DNA of 64,000 bases from Gemmatimonadota bacterium. Its GTDB lineage: Bacteria; JAAXHH01. Both the position numbers and the translations under genes were made by a program. Shown here in pieces: positions 18,332-27,468 of the stretch; the stretch's first letter is position 1, and the number at the start of each line of letters is the position of its first letter. The stretch is from assembly GCA_009838645.1 (NCBI GenBank), contig VXRC01000017.1, forward strand, positions 1 to 64,000, given 5' to 3'. The notes under the pieces were generated by a model. It searched no databases. It was not told where the DNA came from and worked only from the letters and a program-made list of their open reading frames with translations.

Positions 18332-19681
18332 TTGCGCATCGTCTTCTTCGATATCGACAGTCTGAGGCCCGACCACCTGGGTTGCTACGGTTATGGCCGG
18401 CCAACCTCCCCCGCCATCGACGAGATCGCCGCGCAGGGCATGCGTTTCGACCGGTACTACTGCGCGGACTCTCCCTGCATGCCGTCGAGGCACGGATGGA
18501 TCACCGGCCGTTTCGGGATCAACAACGGCGTGGTGACCCACGGCGGTCCCGCCTCGAAGCTGCATATCCTGGAACAGCGGTACGGCGGGCCCGACGAGCG
18601 GAACCAGCTGGTCCAGAGAAGACTGCGCCAGCACGTCTACGACACGGTCTGCTTCTCTAATTTCCCCACCCGGCACTGCGCGACCTGGTTCGGGCTGGGT
18701 TGGTCGGAGTTCCATTCGCCCAACCTGAAGACGGGATCGGAGACGGCGGACGAAGTCAACGAGGCCGTGCTTCGCTGGATCGCCGCGAACGGCGGCCGGG
18801 ACGATTTCCTGCTGTACATCAACTACTGGGACCCGCACCGGGTCTACGAAGCGCCCCGCGACGGGTTCGACCGCATGGCGGCCCAACCGCCGGCGGTGGA
18901 CTGGCCCGACGAAGAAGCGATACGCGGCCACCAGGATATCGACGGATGGTTTACCGCGTCCCACCTCTTTCCCGGGGACCGGCCGAGCCCCACGGCGAAC
19001 ATGCCGGACGCCATCCGGAACACGGACGACCTGAATCACATGGTGACCGGGTATGACGCGGAAATCCGCTACTCCGACCATCACGTTCAGCAGGTGCTGG
19101 ACGCCCTGGGCGACCTGAACGACACCGCGGTCATCATCTCGGCGGATCACGGCGAAGCCATGGGGGAGCACGGCATCTACGGCGATCACGTCTGCGCCGA
19201 TGAGTGCATACACCGGATTCCGCTAATCATCAAGTGGCCTGGGGTGACGCCAATCGGGTCCTCCTGCGGCGATCTGCTATACAACGTGGATCTCAGCGCC
19301 ACCCTGATCGACCTGGTCGGCGGGGAAGTGCCGGAATACTATGACGGACGGTCCTTCGCGGAGGGACTCGCCACCGGACAGTGCCGCCTGCACGACTACC
19401 TGGTCTGGGGCCACGGGCTGTACACGCTGCAGCGTGCGGTGCGGACGCCCGACCACCTCATGATCAGGACTTACGACGACTTCGGATACCGGTTCGACCC
19501 GGTGGCCCTGTACGACATGCGGAACGACCCGTACCAGACGCAGAACCTGGCCGATCACCAACCGGAAATCCTGCACAGGATGGATCACTATCTGTCGGAA
19601 TGGCTGCACGAACAGCGGGTCAAGCCCTACGCCATCCCCGATCCCATGGAGGTCGTGTGGCAGGAACGCCAAACTCCGTAA
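18332..19681 (+). CDS. Sulfatase (formylglycine-dependent, Cys type)
   Basis: The 449-residue protein has sulfatase landmarks: FFDIDSLRPDHLGCYGY with metal-binding acids at the N-terminus, CMPSR (C-x-P-x-R, the site converted to formylglycine) in ADSPCMPSRHGWITGRF, and ISADHGEAMGEHG with the second metal-site Asp-His. The start is a TTG at 18332, directly before the first strand; upstream sequence is short and there is no ATG alternative. No signal peptide is visible, so action may be cytoplasmic. The final codons overlap the next gene, a DUF6785/6784 membrane protein. No dedicated maturase gene is nearby. Confidence 0.9.
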   Translation: MRIVFFDIDSLRPDHLGCYGYGRPTSPAIDEIAAQGMRFDRYYCADSPCMPSRHGWITGRFGINNGVVTHGGPASKLHILEQRYGGPDERNQLVQRRLRQHVYDTVCFSNFPTRHCATWFGLGWSEFHSPNLKTGSETADEVNEAVLRWIAANGGRDDFLLYINYWDPHRVYEAPRDGFDRMAAQPPAVDWPDEEAIRGHQDIDGWFTASHLFPGDRPSPTANMPDAIRNTDDLNHMVTGYDAEIRYSDHHVQQVLDALGDLNDTAVIISADHGEAMGEHGIYGDHVCADECIHRIPLIIKWPGVTPIGSSCGDLLYNVDLSATLIDLVGGEVPEYYDGRSFAEGLATGQCRLHDYLVWGHGLYTLQRAVRTPDHLMIRTYDDFGYRFDPVALYDMRNDPYQTQNLADHQPEILHRMDHYLSEWLHEQRVKPYAIPDPMEVVWQERQTP

Positions 19682-21609
19682 TCACGTCGCGGTCCCTCGC
19701 CACGGGCCTCGTCCTGGCCATCGTCCTCAACCTCTGGGTGACCTACGGGACCTATATCCTGCACTCGTCCCGCATGTCGGTGGCCCACCTGCCCATCTCC
19801 GCCCTGGCCCTGTTTCTGCTCGTCGTATTCGTATACAATCCCTTCGTCCGGGGCATCGCCCAAAGGGCCGCCTTCACCGGCCGCGAACTGGCGCTGATCT
19901 TCTGCATCCTGCTCATTTCGAGCCTTATACCCGGCAAGGCCTTCGTTTCGTACTTCCTGACCATCATTTCGACGCCCTTTTATTTCGCCCAGCCCGAGAA
20001 CCAGTGGGTGGAGCTGTTCCACCCCTATCTTCCGGGATGGCTCGTGGCGAGCAACCAGAACAACGCCATGGGATGGTTCTACGAAGGATTGCCTCCGGGC
20101 GGGACCATACCCTGGTCGCCCTGGATCATACCCGTTGCCTGGTGGATGAGCTTCTTCGTCGCGATATTCGTCGTCGGCGCCTGCGTGGCGACCATATTCC
20201 GGAAACAGTGGGTGGATTACGAGCGGCTCACCTTTCCGCTGGTACAGGTCCCCCGGGAGCTCATTGCCGGGGACCAGTCGCCCGGCCGCTGGCCGAACCT
20301 GGTCTACGACCGCCTCTTCCAGATCGGATTCGGCCTCGCGCTGGCCGTCGCGGTCTGGAACATCTTCTCCTTCGCCCTGGTCGTACCGCAGCTGCCCGTG
20401 GGCACCTTCTTGGAGACGCCGCTCCAGCTGAGCCCGATGTTCCCCTCCATCCCCCTGCGCATCAGCCCCTACATGCTCTGCTTCGGGTATTTCATCAACA
20501 TCGACATCCTCCTGAGCATCTGGGTCTTCTTCATGCTGGGTCTCTTCGAGATCGGCGCGCTGAATTTCATCGGGCTCAACACGGCCAGCAGCGGTCCCGG
20601 CGGCAGCGGCGGCGTCAACGCCCAGTTCTTCGGCGGGTTCCTCGTGTACGTGGGGTACAGCCTCTGGACCGCGCGTCGGCACCTGGAGGGGGTGTTCAGA
20701 AAAGCGTTCGGACGTGATGCCGGGAATGAAGTCGGACCGGACGATTCGAAGGAGCTCGTATCATACCGGACCGCCGTGATCGGGTTGCTGCTGGGATCCG
20801 CCTTCATCTGCGCCTGGCTTTACCAGTCCGGTCTGTCTCTGCCGGTCATGGCCGTGTTCCTGGCCTTCCTGTTCATTCTCTACTTCGGCACCACGAAGGT
20901 CATCGCGGAAACGGGCGTGGTGTTTCTCGACCTGCCCGTGAACGCCCACCAGATCACGGTGCTGTCCCTGGGATCTGGAAATGTGCCGGGACCGAGCCTC
21001 ACGTCACTGGGCCTGGCGAGCGCCTACGCGCGGAACTGGCGCGGACTGGGGATGGGATCGGTCGTGCTGGCCGACCGCCTGACCGATGGCTTCTGGCCGC
21101 GGAAGAAGGGGCTGCTGCTCGTGCTCACCGCCACCTTCCTGGTGAGCATGGTCACGGCGCTGGCTTACTCGATCCAGTCGGGATATGCGATCGGGGCGTA
21201 CAACTTCGGAGGCGGGGCGTTCACCAATCTGAACACACACTACTATGAAGAGATCGTGACCTGGATGAAGAACCCGCTGTCCCTGGGGCAGAACGAGCCC
21301 TGGTTCATGGCGGCGGGCGCGGTGATCTTCCTGGCCCTGCTGAAACTCAGGCACTGGCTGGTCTGGTGGCCCCTCGCCCCGGTGGGATTCGCCATCTGCT
21401 TCGCCAGCAATATCCGGGACTCGATCCTGTCCGTCTTCCTCGCCTGGCTCGTCAAGTTCATCCTGCTGAAGGTCGGCACGAACGCATACCGCACGGGCCA
21501 GCGGTTCTTCCTGGGCGTGCTGCTAGGATACACCCTGGGCATCGTCCTGTCCTTCATCGCCGATGCCCTGTTCTATCCCGGACAGGGCCACATGATGCAC
21601 GACTGGTAG
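19657..21609 (+). CDS. DUF6785/DUF6784-type polytopic membrane protein
   Basis: This 650-residue protein has about 14 predicted membrane helices, with long hydrophobic runs throughout (LVLAIVLNLWVTYGTYIL, ALFLLVVFVY, LIFCILLISSLIPG and others). Conserved-looking loops include YFAQPENQW, GGTIPWSPW, QWVDYERLTFPLVQVP and the mid-protein NAHQITVLSLGSG. I recognise it as the DUF6785 (N-terminal) plus DUF6784 (C-terminal) pair common in polysaccharide- and phytane-scavenging environmental bacteria; the function is unknown, possibly transport. The proposed start is GTG 19657, four bases after GGAGG, inside the end of the sulfatase gene. The longer frame upstream is a shadow of the sulfatase gene. 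Confidence 0.8.
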   Translation: MAGTPNSVITSRSLATGLVLAIVLNLWVTYGTYILHSSRMSVAHLPISALALFLLVVFVYNPFVRGIAQRAAFTGRELALIFCILLISSLIPGKAFVSYFLTIISTPFYFAQPENQWVELFHPYLPGWLVASNQNNAMGWFYEGLPPGGTIPWSPWIIPVAWWMSFFVAIFVVGACVATIFRKQWVDYERLTFPLVQVPRELIAGDQSPGRWPNLVYDRLFQIGFGLALAVAVWNIFSFALVVPQLPVGTFLETPLQLSPMFPSIPLRISPYMLCFGYFINIDILLSIWVFFMLGLFEIGALNFIGLNTASSGPGGSGGVNAQFFGGFLVYVGYSLWTARRHLEGVFRKAFGRDAGNEVGPDDSKELVSYRTAVIGLLLGSAFICAWLYQSGLSLPVMAVFLAFLFILYFGTTKVIAETGVVFLDLPVNAHQITVLSLGSGNVPGPSLTSLGLASAYARNWRGLGMGSVVLADRLTDGFWPRKKGLLLVLTATFLVSMVTALAYSIQSGYAIGAYNFGGGAFTNLNTHYYEEIVTWMKNPLSLGQNEPWFMAAGAVIFLALLKLRHWLVWWPLAPVGFAICFASNIRDSILSVFLAWLVKFILLKVGTNAYRTGQRFFLGVLLGYTLGIVLSFIADALFYPGQGHMMHDW

Positions 21610-21626
21610 CAGGCGGTTACCGGCCG

Positions 21627-23027
21627 CTAGTACGTACTCTTCGCCGTCGTCAGGGGACACCACCGCGAGGCCTGCAGCCAGTGCAGCAGCGTGCGCAGTG
21701 CCTCCGGCGTGCCGATCTGTTCAAGGGCGATGGCGGCCTGGCCCTGCACGTACCGGTTTTCATCGTAGCACGCGTCCGCGAGATGCGGAATGGCCGTCTG
21801 GGCCTCGTCCCCGAACCGGGCCAGCGCGTAGGCGCTCCTGGAACGCACCTGCTCGTCCTCGTCCTTCATCATGCCGACCAGCGCGGGAACGGACGCATCC
21901 GCGGCCAGCTTGATCTGGCCCAGGGCATCGGCCACGTTTTGGCGGACAAAGGGCGACGGGTCGTCTGTCAGATCTGCCAGGCGCCCCGCAACCGAAGGGT
22001 TGTGGTGCCGGATGTCTCCGAGGGCGTAGACCGCGTAGCCCCGGACGCGTTCGTTTCCGTGTCCGAGCAGGGAGACCAGCGGTTCGACGGCCGCGGCGCC
22101 CAGCGCGCCGAGCCCGTAGCACGCTTCCCGCCGGACTTCGTCCTGTTCGTGCTGAATCGCCTCGAGGAGATGCGGAAGCGCGGCCTCACCGCACTCCGCC
22201 AGGGTATAGGCCGCGTGCAGGCGCTTCTGTTCGAGTTCGTGGGTCAGATCGCCGGCGAGCGCTTCGACGTGTTCCGCGCCTTCCCGCCGGGTCCCGGCCG
22301 ACCAGTTTCCGGCAAGCCAGTGCCACATGTTCCGCCACATGGCGCTCCGGGGATCTTCCGACAGGTTTCCGAGGTCGATATCATCGCATTGCCGGTTCCA
22401 CCACGGGCGCTCGGGCTCCGACATCCGCGTGAACTGGAACTTCATCATGTACCGGACCTTGTCCGTCTGGTTCGGAAACGCCCGGTGCCATAGATCGAAG
22501 TGTATGATGGTAACGGTTCCCGCCTTGCCGCTTGCGGGGAACCCGTCGGGGACGGACCCGTTCCCGCCGACCGTCTCCTCGCGGGACTCGACGTAGTGGC
22601 TGCCCGGTATCACCCCCGTCGGACCGATTTCCACCGGGGTGTCCTGGGGATAGTACATGGCCATGATCCAGCGCGGATGGTGGTCCCGCACCTTGGTATA
22701 TCCCCAGTAGCTGTCCTTGTGCCAGGCGCCTCCCCGGCTGTTCGGCGGGTTCACGTGCGGGTGGCGGTGGGCGTGCATGACGTAGTCCGGTCCAAGCAGG
22801 CTCGTCAGCGCGCCCTGCACCCTGGGATCGTCGTAGACCTGTTGGATCTCGGGCACACGAGGCAGCAGGTTGTTTCCCGGATTCCCGTCTTCGTCGATGA
22901 TCGCCTTCGTTTTCTCGTATATGTCATCATGCAGCGCGGCCGGCTTTTCCACGCTGATCACGTGATAGCCGTTCACGATGAAGTCGCGCATGGCGTCATC
23001 GTCGAAAAGGTAGGTTCTGTCCACCAT
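21627..23027 (-). CDS. Phytanoyl-CoA dioxygenase-family protein fused to HEAT repeats
   Basis: Residues 1-~240 are an Fe(II)/2-oxoglutarate PhyH-type oxygenase: AWHKDSYWGY supplies His-x-Asp, HFDLWHRAFPNQTDKVRYMM supplies the distal His and the 2OG-binding Arg. Residues ~260-450 form about six HEAT/PBS-lyase-like repeats (for example EVRREACYGLGALGAAAVEP and QVRSRSAYALARFGDEAQTA). PhyH enzymes hydroxylate small molecules; HEAT repeats generally mediate protein contacts, so the fusion suggests a macromolecular partner or scaffold (inference). It is convergent with the DUF6785/6784 gene, 17 bases away. The extension beyond a simple PhyH protein is clear. Confidence 0.88.
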   Translation of the reverse strand: MVDRTYLFDDDAMRDFIVNGYHVISVEKPAALHDDIYEKTKAIIDEDGNPGNNLLPRVPEIQQVYDDPRVQGALTSLLGPDYVMHAHRHPHVNPPNSRGGAWHKDSYWGYTKVRDHHPRWIMAMYYPQDTPVEIGPTGVIPGSHYVESREETVGGNGSVPDGFPASGKAGTVTIIHFDLWHRAFPNQTDKVRYMMKFQFTRMSEPERPWWNRQCDDIDLGNLSEDPRSAMWRNMWHWLAGNWSAGTRREGAEHVEALAGDLTHELEQKRLHAAYTLAECGEAALPHLLEAIQHEQDEVRREACYGLGALGAAAVEPLVSLLGHGNERVRGYAVYALGDIRHHNPSVAGRLADLTDDPSPFVRQNVADALGQIKLAADASVPALVGMMKDEDEQVRSRSAYALARFGDEAQTAIPHLADACYDENRYVQGQAAIALEQIGTPEALRTLLHWLQASRWCPLTTAKSTY

Positions 23028-23158
23028 GAGTCACTGCTCCTTTTTAGTATGGCTCCCTTTGGCATGGCGGCCGGCCAGGACGGTCGCCATCCACGATGGT
23101 CGACATGACGGGCCCCACACGGTTCGTTCGAGTCGCGATAGCGACCAGATGCAATCTT

Positions 23159-23896
23159 TCATCCATCAGTGAAGCAGACCGACATATCTTCAAGAAACGC
23201 TTCAGGTTCCACGGGTTTAAACCGGTTCTCGAACCACGGCCGGGAGGTCATTTCCGTGTCGCCAAGCTTCTCCACGCTTCCACGAGGCAGACGTTCCAGG
23301 CTCTCCCTGATGACGTCCGCGGCAGACCCCGATGCCCGGACTTCCAGGTTCCCATCCTCGCAGTCGTAAAACCAGACGGATTTCAGCCTTCCGCTCAACA
23401 GTCTGTACGCATAATGCGAAAGCGGTTCATCCACGGTACCGGGTTTGAATGAAGCCGGCCAGAACAGGCGGTTGACCTGGAGGCGGAATGCCGTCTCGAG
23501 CATGCCGGCCGGCGTCGCCGGACAGAGATGCCAGTTGGTTTCCGGCCAGACGTCAAGCCATCCCCAGGCACTTCCCATCTCCGGGATGGAGAGGTCCCGG
23601 TCACCGCTTCGCGTGTGAACGCGCCCATCCCGTCCCCCGATGAACACGTGATGCTGGGGATAATTGAAGAACTCGCTCCCTTGCAACCGGAGGCAGTCGT
23701 AGAACCCGGTCGCCAGGCCGAGGACGGCGCCGGCCAACCCGAACACGCCGTCTTCCAACCGGGGTGAGACCAGTCCCACGCGGTCCTGCGGATGGTAATC
23801 GGGATACGCTTCGGAAAAGGACAGGACTTCCGACTTCGAATCCTGCCGCCGGCGATAGAAGAAGTTCGATTGCGTTATGCGTTCGCTGGTATGCAA
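23159..23896 (-). CDS. Hypothetical protein, unrecognised family
   Basis: A 245-residue frame beginning with a TTG codon (LHTSERITQSNFFYRRRQ). The composition is normal for a soluble globular protein, with many Trp and aromatic residues (EFFNYPQHHVFIGG, AWGWLDVWPETNWHLCPATP, NRLFWPASFK). I see no catalytic motif and cannot place it in a family. Coding is supported by length, by a balanced amino-acid composition and by the absence of a better frame opposite. The ribosome-binding site is weak, so the start is uncertain. It lies between the PhyH-HEAT gene and dCMP deaminase, all on the minus strand, with over 100 bases on each side, so operon membership is doubtful. Confidence 0.6.
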   Translation of the reverse strand: MHTSERITQSNFFYRRRQDSKSEVLSFSEAYPDYHPQDRVGLVSPRLEDGVFGLAGAVLGLATGFYDCLRLQGSEFFNYPQHHVFIGGRDGRVHTRSGDRDLSIPEMGSAWGWLDVWPETNWHLCPATPAGMLETAFRLQVNRLFWPASFKPGTVDEPLSHYAYRLLSGRLKSVWFYDCEDGNLEVRASGSAADVIRESLERLPRGSVEKLGDTEMTSRPWFENRFKPVEPEAFLEDMSVCFTDG

Positions 23897-23997
23897 AACA
23901 TCACCCGTTTCGCACGTATGATGTTCCTTATTGATTCGCCGCGTAATTACCGGACTAGCCGGCTGCGCGTCAAGCAGAATATCCCAGGCTCATGCGG

Positions 23998-24495
23998 TTA
24001 CGGGACCGAGTCCACGACGGTTTCCGGATGCTCGTCCAGCTTCAATTCGACCATCTCGATACCGGATTCCTCCACCAGCCAGTCATACACCTTTTCGACG
24101 GACTTCGTGTAGGCGTACTCCTCTGCGTAGACCACCCGGCGAATCCCCGCCTGGATGGACTTTTTAAGACAGCCCAGGCAGGGCTTGTTGGTCGTGTAGA
24201 GCGTGGCGCCGCTCGTCGACGACCCGTGGCGCGCGGCGAAGACGATGGCGTTTTCCTCGGCGTGTATGCAGACGCATTCGTCGAGGTTCGCGCCGGACGG
24301 CCCGTCCGAGTTGCATCGCTTGCATCCGCCGTCGAAGCAGTTGGGTATGCCCATGGGGGTGCCGTTGTAGCCCGTGCTGGTGATGATCTTTTCGTTCACG
24401 ATCACGGCGCCGATGTGCCGGCGAATGCAGTTCGATCGCGCCGAAACGGCATAGGCGATGCGCAGGAAATACTCGTCCCAGGAGATTCTATCCAT
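23998..24495 (-). CDS. comEB: dCMP deaminase family protein
   Basis: A 165-residue zinc-dependent cytidine/deoxycytidylate deaminase. The catalytic motif is HAEENAIVFAA (His ligand and the proton-shuttling Glu), and the second metal site is PCLGCLKKSIQAG. An N-terminal CNxIRRHIGAVIV-type strand and the Cys-rich GGCKRCN insertion typical of dCMP deaminase are present. It converts dCMP to dUMP for thymidylate synthesis. The ATG follows the TGA of the AI-2E transporter gene with no gap, and a GGAGC site lies within that gene's end, so the two are probably translated from one message. Confidence 0.92.
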   Translation of the reverse strand: MDRISWDEYFLRIAYAVSARSNCIRRHIGAVIVNEKIITSTGYNGTPMGIPNCFDGGCKRCNSDGPSGANLDECVCIHAEENAIVFAARHGSSTSGATLYTTNKPCLGCLKKSIQAGIRRVVYAEEYAYTKSVEKVYDWLVEESGIEMVELKLDEHPETVVDSVP

Positions 24496-25605
24496 TCACT
24501 GCTCCTTCACCGGTTGAGATCCCTTCAGAAACCGTTTGTAGTACGAGTGGGCAAGGAACGTCACCGGCAGCGCGATCAGCAGCCCCAGGATACCCAGCAG
24601 TTTTCCCCAGATGGACAGGGAAAGGAGGATCACGGCCGGGTTGAACCCGGTTGCCTTGCCCATAATTCTGGGCACCAGGATGGCGTCCTGGATGACCTGT
24701 ACGACGGCGAACACGGCCAGGACGAGGACGAGCATGATCCAGATGCTCTCGCCGGCGCCCAGGGCTCCGACAATCGCGAAAAGCACCGCCGGGATGAGGC
24801 CCACGACCTGCAGGTAGGGCACCATGTTGAGCAGCCCGATGAAAAGGCCCAGCAAAATCCCCATGGGCAGGCCGATCAGCCAGAAGCCCAGCGCGAAGAG
24901 CAGTCCGACGATGAAGGCGATGAGGGCCTGGGCGCGGAAATAGACCCGCATGGCCCTCGTAAAGTCGGATACGACGTCGAGTACGACCTGCCGGTACTGG
25001 TCGGGGATCAGTTCCTTCCAGCCTTCGGAGATCTCGTCGAAGTCCAACAGGATGAAAACCAGGTAGAGCAGGATGACGATGACGACCGCGAGCCCGATGA
25101 TGAAGCTGATGGTGCCTGAGAATACCCCCCAGATGCCGGGCAGGACCTGTTGAAAGAACAGCCGGATGTTTTCGAAGTTCAGCAGCTGGACCAGTTCTTC
25201 AAACCGGACCAGGTCCGCGATGTATATCCTGATTTCCTCCGGAACATAGTCCTGCAGTCTCGCCTGCCACTGGTCCGCGTCCACCAGCCCGGAGAGCAGC
25301 CGCTGCATCTGCGCGACTTCGGACACGACCATCGGGATCAGGAGGGAAAGGAACAGGACCACGGCGGCGAGGATGATCGTCAGGCTCAGCAGTACGGAGA
25401 CGATTCGTTGCTTGAAGGGCAGTTTCCGTTGCAGCCAGGAAGTCAGGGGATTGATCAGGTAGGCGAGCAGCAGTGCGACGGCAAAGGGTATGAGCACGTC
25501 GCTCAGATAAGCGACAAGGGTGATCAACAGCCAGATCACGCCCACGGCGATTGCGATGCGGACTACGCGGTCGAAGGTAATGGGGCTTTCGGACAGCATG
25601 AGCAT
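24496..25605 (-). CDS. AI-2E family transporter (PerM-like)
   Basis: A 369-residue membrane protein of the AI-2E/PerM family with about eight helices. Characteristic features are the N-terminal paired helices (VAYLSDVLIPFAVALLLAYLINPL), a soluble mid-region, and the C-terminal GLLNMVPYLQVVGLIPAVLF and PRIMGKATGFNPAVILLSLS segments. Family members export small molecules or ions; autoinducer-2 export is shown only for some. Two possible Met starts lie six bases apart at 25605 and 25599. The stop codon abuts the dCMP deaminase start. Confidence 0.9.
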   Translation of the reverse strand: MLMLSESPITFDRVVRIAIAVGVIWLLITLVAYLSDVLIPFAVALLLAYLINPLTSWLQRKLPFKQRIVSVLLSLTIILAAVVLFLSLLIPMVVSEVAQMQRLLSGLVDADQWQARLQDYVPEEIRIYIADLVRFEELVQLLNFENIRLFFQQVLPGIWGVFSGTISFIIGLAVVIVILLYLVFILLDFDEISEGWKELIPDQYRQVVLDVVSDFTRAMRVYFRAQALIAFIVGLLFALGFWLIGLPMGILLGLFIGLLNMVPYLQVVGLIPAVLFAIVGALGAGESIWIMLVLVLAVFAVVQVIQDAILVPRIMGKATGFNPAVILLSLSIWGKLLGILGLLIALPVTFLAHSYYKRFLKGSQPVKEQ

Positions 25606-25703
25606 GACCCGGGATGGAACACCGATCTTGACGAAAACGCCGTGTAATCAAGTAGGCGCGGTGATGGCGGATGTCAAGCAAATACAGGACGACGGACAAT
25701 CTC

Positions 25704-25733
25704 TTGACCTGCCTTCGCCGGCGGGCCTATATT
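25704..25733 (+). promoter_or_regulatory. Sigma-70-like promoter for the peptide-binding protein gene
   Basis: TTGACC at 25704-25709 and TATATT at 25728-25733 are separated by 18 bases, about 50 bases upstream of the ATG at 25786. Spacing and hexamers fit a housekeeping promoter. Confidence 0.55.
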
Positions 25734-25785
25734 GACCGCTCATCGACGGTACAGACGACTCAGAATCAGCTAACCCCGGAATCCC

Positions 25786-27438
25786 ATGCACAAGGTACTT
25801 TCCGTACTTTCCGTCCTGCTGCTGGCCGCGGCCATCCTGGCGCCGGCCGGTGTTTCCCATGCCCAGTACACGAATTCCGTCGGCGTCGCGCTTCCGGCCG
25901 ACGCGGCGCCGCCCGACCGGCAGGTATTCCGGGTGATGAGCCCGGAACCGCGCAGCCTCGACATCCAGATCAATCTGTACGACGGGGAATCCACGCTCCT
26001 CCCCTTCGAGACCCTGCTCATCCGGGACGAACTCTGGCAGCCCATTCCAGGCGCCGCCACCCACTATGACGTCTCCGACGACGCCATGGAATGGACGTTC
26101 CACCTGCGGCCCGGCGCCCGGTGGAGCGACGGCAGGCCCGTAACGGCCCACGACTTCGTCTTTGCTTTCAGACGGATGCTGGATCCGGCCAACGCCAATC
26201 CCTACGCCTTCTTCTACTACGACATAAGGAACGCGAAGGCCATCAGCCTCGGAGAGATCACCGACCTGACCCGGCTCGGGGTCCGCGCCGTCGACGATCT
26301 CACACTCCAGGTGGAAATGGAGCGCGGCGCGCCCCATTTCCCCCACGTGGTATCCTTCGGACTGGCGTACCCGGCGCCGCGCTGGGCCGTGGAAAAACAC
26401 GGACGGAAGTGGACCGAGGTCGACAATATCGTGTCGAACTCCGGTTTCAGGATGGCCGAGTGGGCCACGGGCAGCCACATGACCTTCGTCCCCGATCCCA
26501 TGTACAACGGCCCCCACAAGCCCCTGCTGGAAAAGGTCATCCATCCATTCCGCTACGCGGCGGCACAGACCGTCCTGGCCTATGAGAACAACGAGGTGGA
26601 CGTGGAGACGGTCGATATCAACGACATGGACCGGATAGAACGGCATCCCGTACTGAGCCGGGAACTCGTGAAGACGCCGGGAAGAACGACCTGGTACCTG
26701 TTCTTCAAGGTAGCGGAGCCGCCCTTCGACGACATCCGCGTGAGAGAAGCCTTCGCCCGGGCGCTGGACCGGGACGCGATTTGCCGGGTCGTCCTCAGGG
26801 GCGCGGCGGCGCCGGCCTATTCCATGATGCCGCCCGACTTCAAGGAATACAACGGCGACGCGATGAAACCGTACCAGGCATTCGATCCGGCCCGCGCGAA
26901 GGCGCTGATGCGTGAGGCCGGCTATCCGAACGGCAGGGGGTTTCCGAGACAGGAAATGTGGTTGCGCGCGCCGACGCCGTCCATGAAGATGGCCGGCGAG
27001 GCCATTCAAAGCATGCTGATGGAACACCTGGGGGTCAACGTCACCGTTCGTACGCTCGACCGGACGGCCTACATGAGCAAGCTGTACAACTGGGAAATGG
27101 ACTTCGGCTTTCTCCGGTTCGTCGCCGATTACATGGATCCACGCAACATGCTCGACATGACGTGGCACTCCCAGCCGAAAGGCGCGGGACGGCACGACTG
27201 GGCACGGCCCGAATTCGACGCGCTGGTCGAGAGAGCCGGGGCCGCACTGGACCCGGCCATGCGAACGGACCTCTACAGGCAGGCGGAGGAGATACTCGTG
27301 GGGGACTACGCCGCCGCCTTCGTCTTCCATCCCCTGACGCTTCAGCTCCGCAAGTCCAGCCTCAAGGGCTATTCCAGGGATTACGACGGGATCGTGGGCG
27401 CCCTCATGTATTCCCGGCTATACAAGACACGGGAGTAG
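25786..27438 (+). CDS. Peptide/oligopeptide ABC transporter substrate-binding protein (SBP family 5)
   Basis: A 550-residue exported protein. The signal peptide (MHKVLSVLSVLLLAAAILAP, cleavage probably after SHA) is followed by TNSVGVALPADAAPPDRQVF and the family-5 core: WTFHLRPGARWSDGRPVTAHDFVFAFRR, ENNEVDVETVDINDMDRIE, and PPFDDIRVREAFARALDRDAI. The fold binds peptides or similar ligands in the periplasm. No permease or ATPase genes lie nearby, so it must use a transporter encoded elsewhere or act alone. It is a paralogue of the proteins at 43421 and 46446 and shares their unusual TNS-G...PDAAP...QV segment after the signal. Confidence 0.92.
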   Translation: MHKVLSVLSVLLLAAAILAPAGVSHAQYTNSVGVALPADAAPPDRQVFRVMSPEPRSLDIQINLYDGESTLLPFETLLIRDELWQPIPGAATHYDVSDDAMEWTFHLRPGARWSDGRPVTAHDFVFAFRRMLDPANANPYAFFYYDIRNAKAISLGEITDLTRLGVRAVDDLTLQVEMERGAPHFPHVVSFGLAYPAPRWAVEKHGRKWTEVDNIVSNSGFRMAEWATGSHMTFVPDPMYNGPHKPLLEKVIHPFRYAAAQTVLAYENNEVDVETVDINDMDRIERHPVLSRELVKTPGRTTWYLFFKVAEPPFDDIRVREAFARALDRDAICRVVLRGAAAPAYSMMPPDFKEYNGDAMKPYQAFDPARAKALMREAGYPNGRGFPRQEMWLRAPTPSMKMAGEAIQSMLMEHLGVNVTVRTLDRTAYMSKLYNWEMDFGFLRFVADYMDPRNMLDMTWHSQPKGAGRHDWARPEFDALVERAGAALDPAMRTDLYRQAEEILVGDYAAAFVFHPLTLQLRKSSLKGYSRDYDGIVGALMYSRLYKTRE

Positions 27439-27468
27439 GGGAGAGTAACACCGAATACCGTTCACCGT

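Noticed and set aside
25648-27330. A 560-residue minus-strand frame opposite the peptide-binding protein
   Set aside because: The plus-strand protein has a signal peptide and family-5 motifs; the antisense frame has none.
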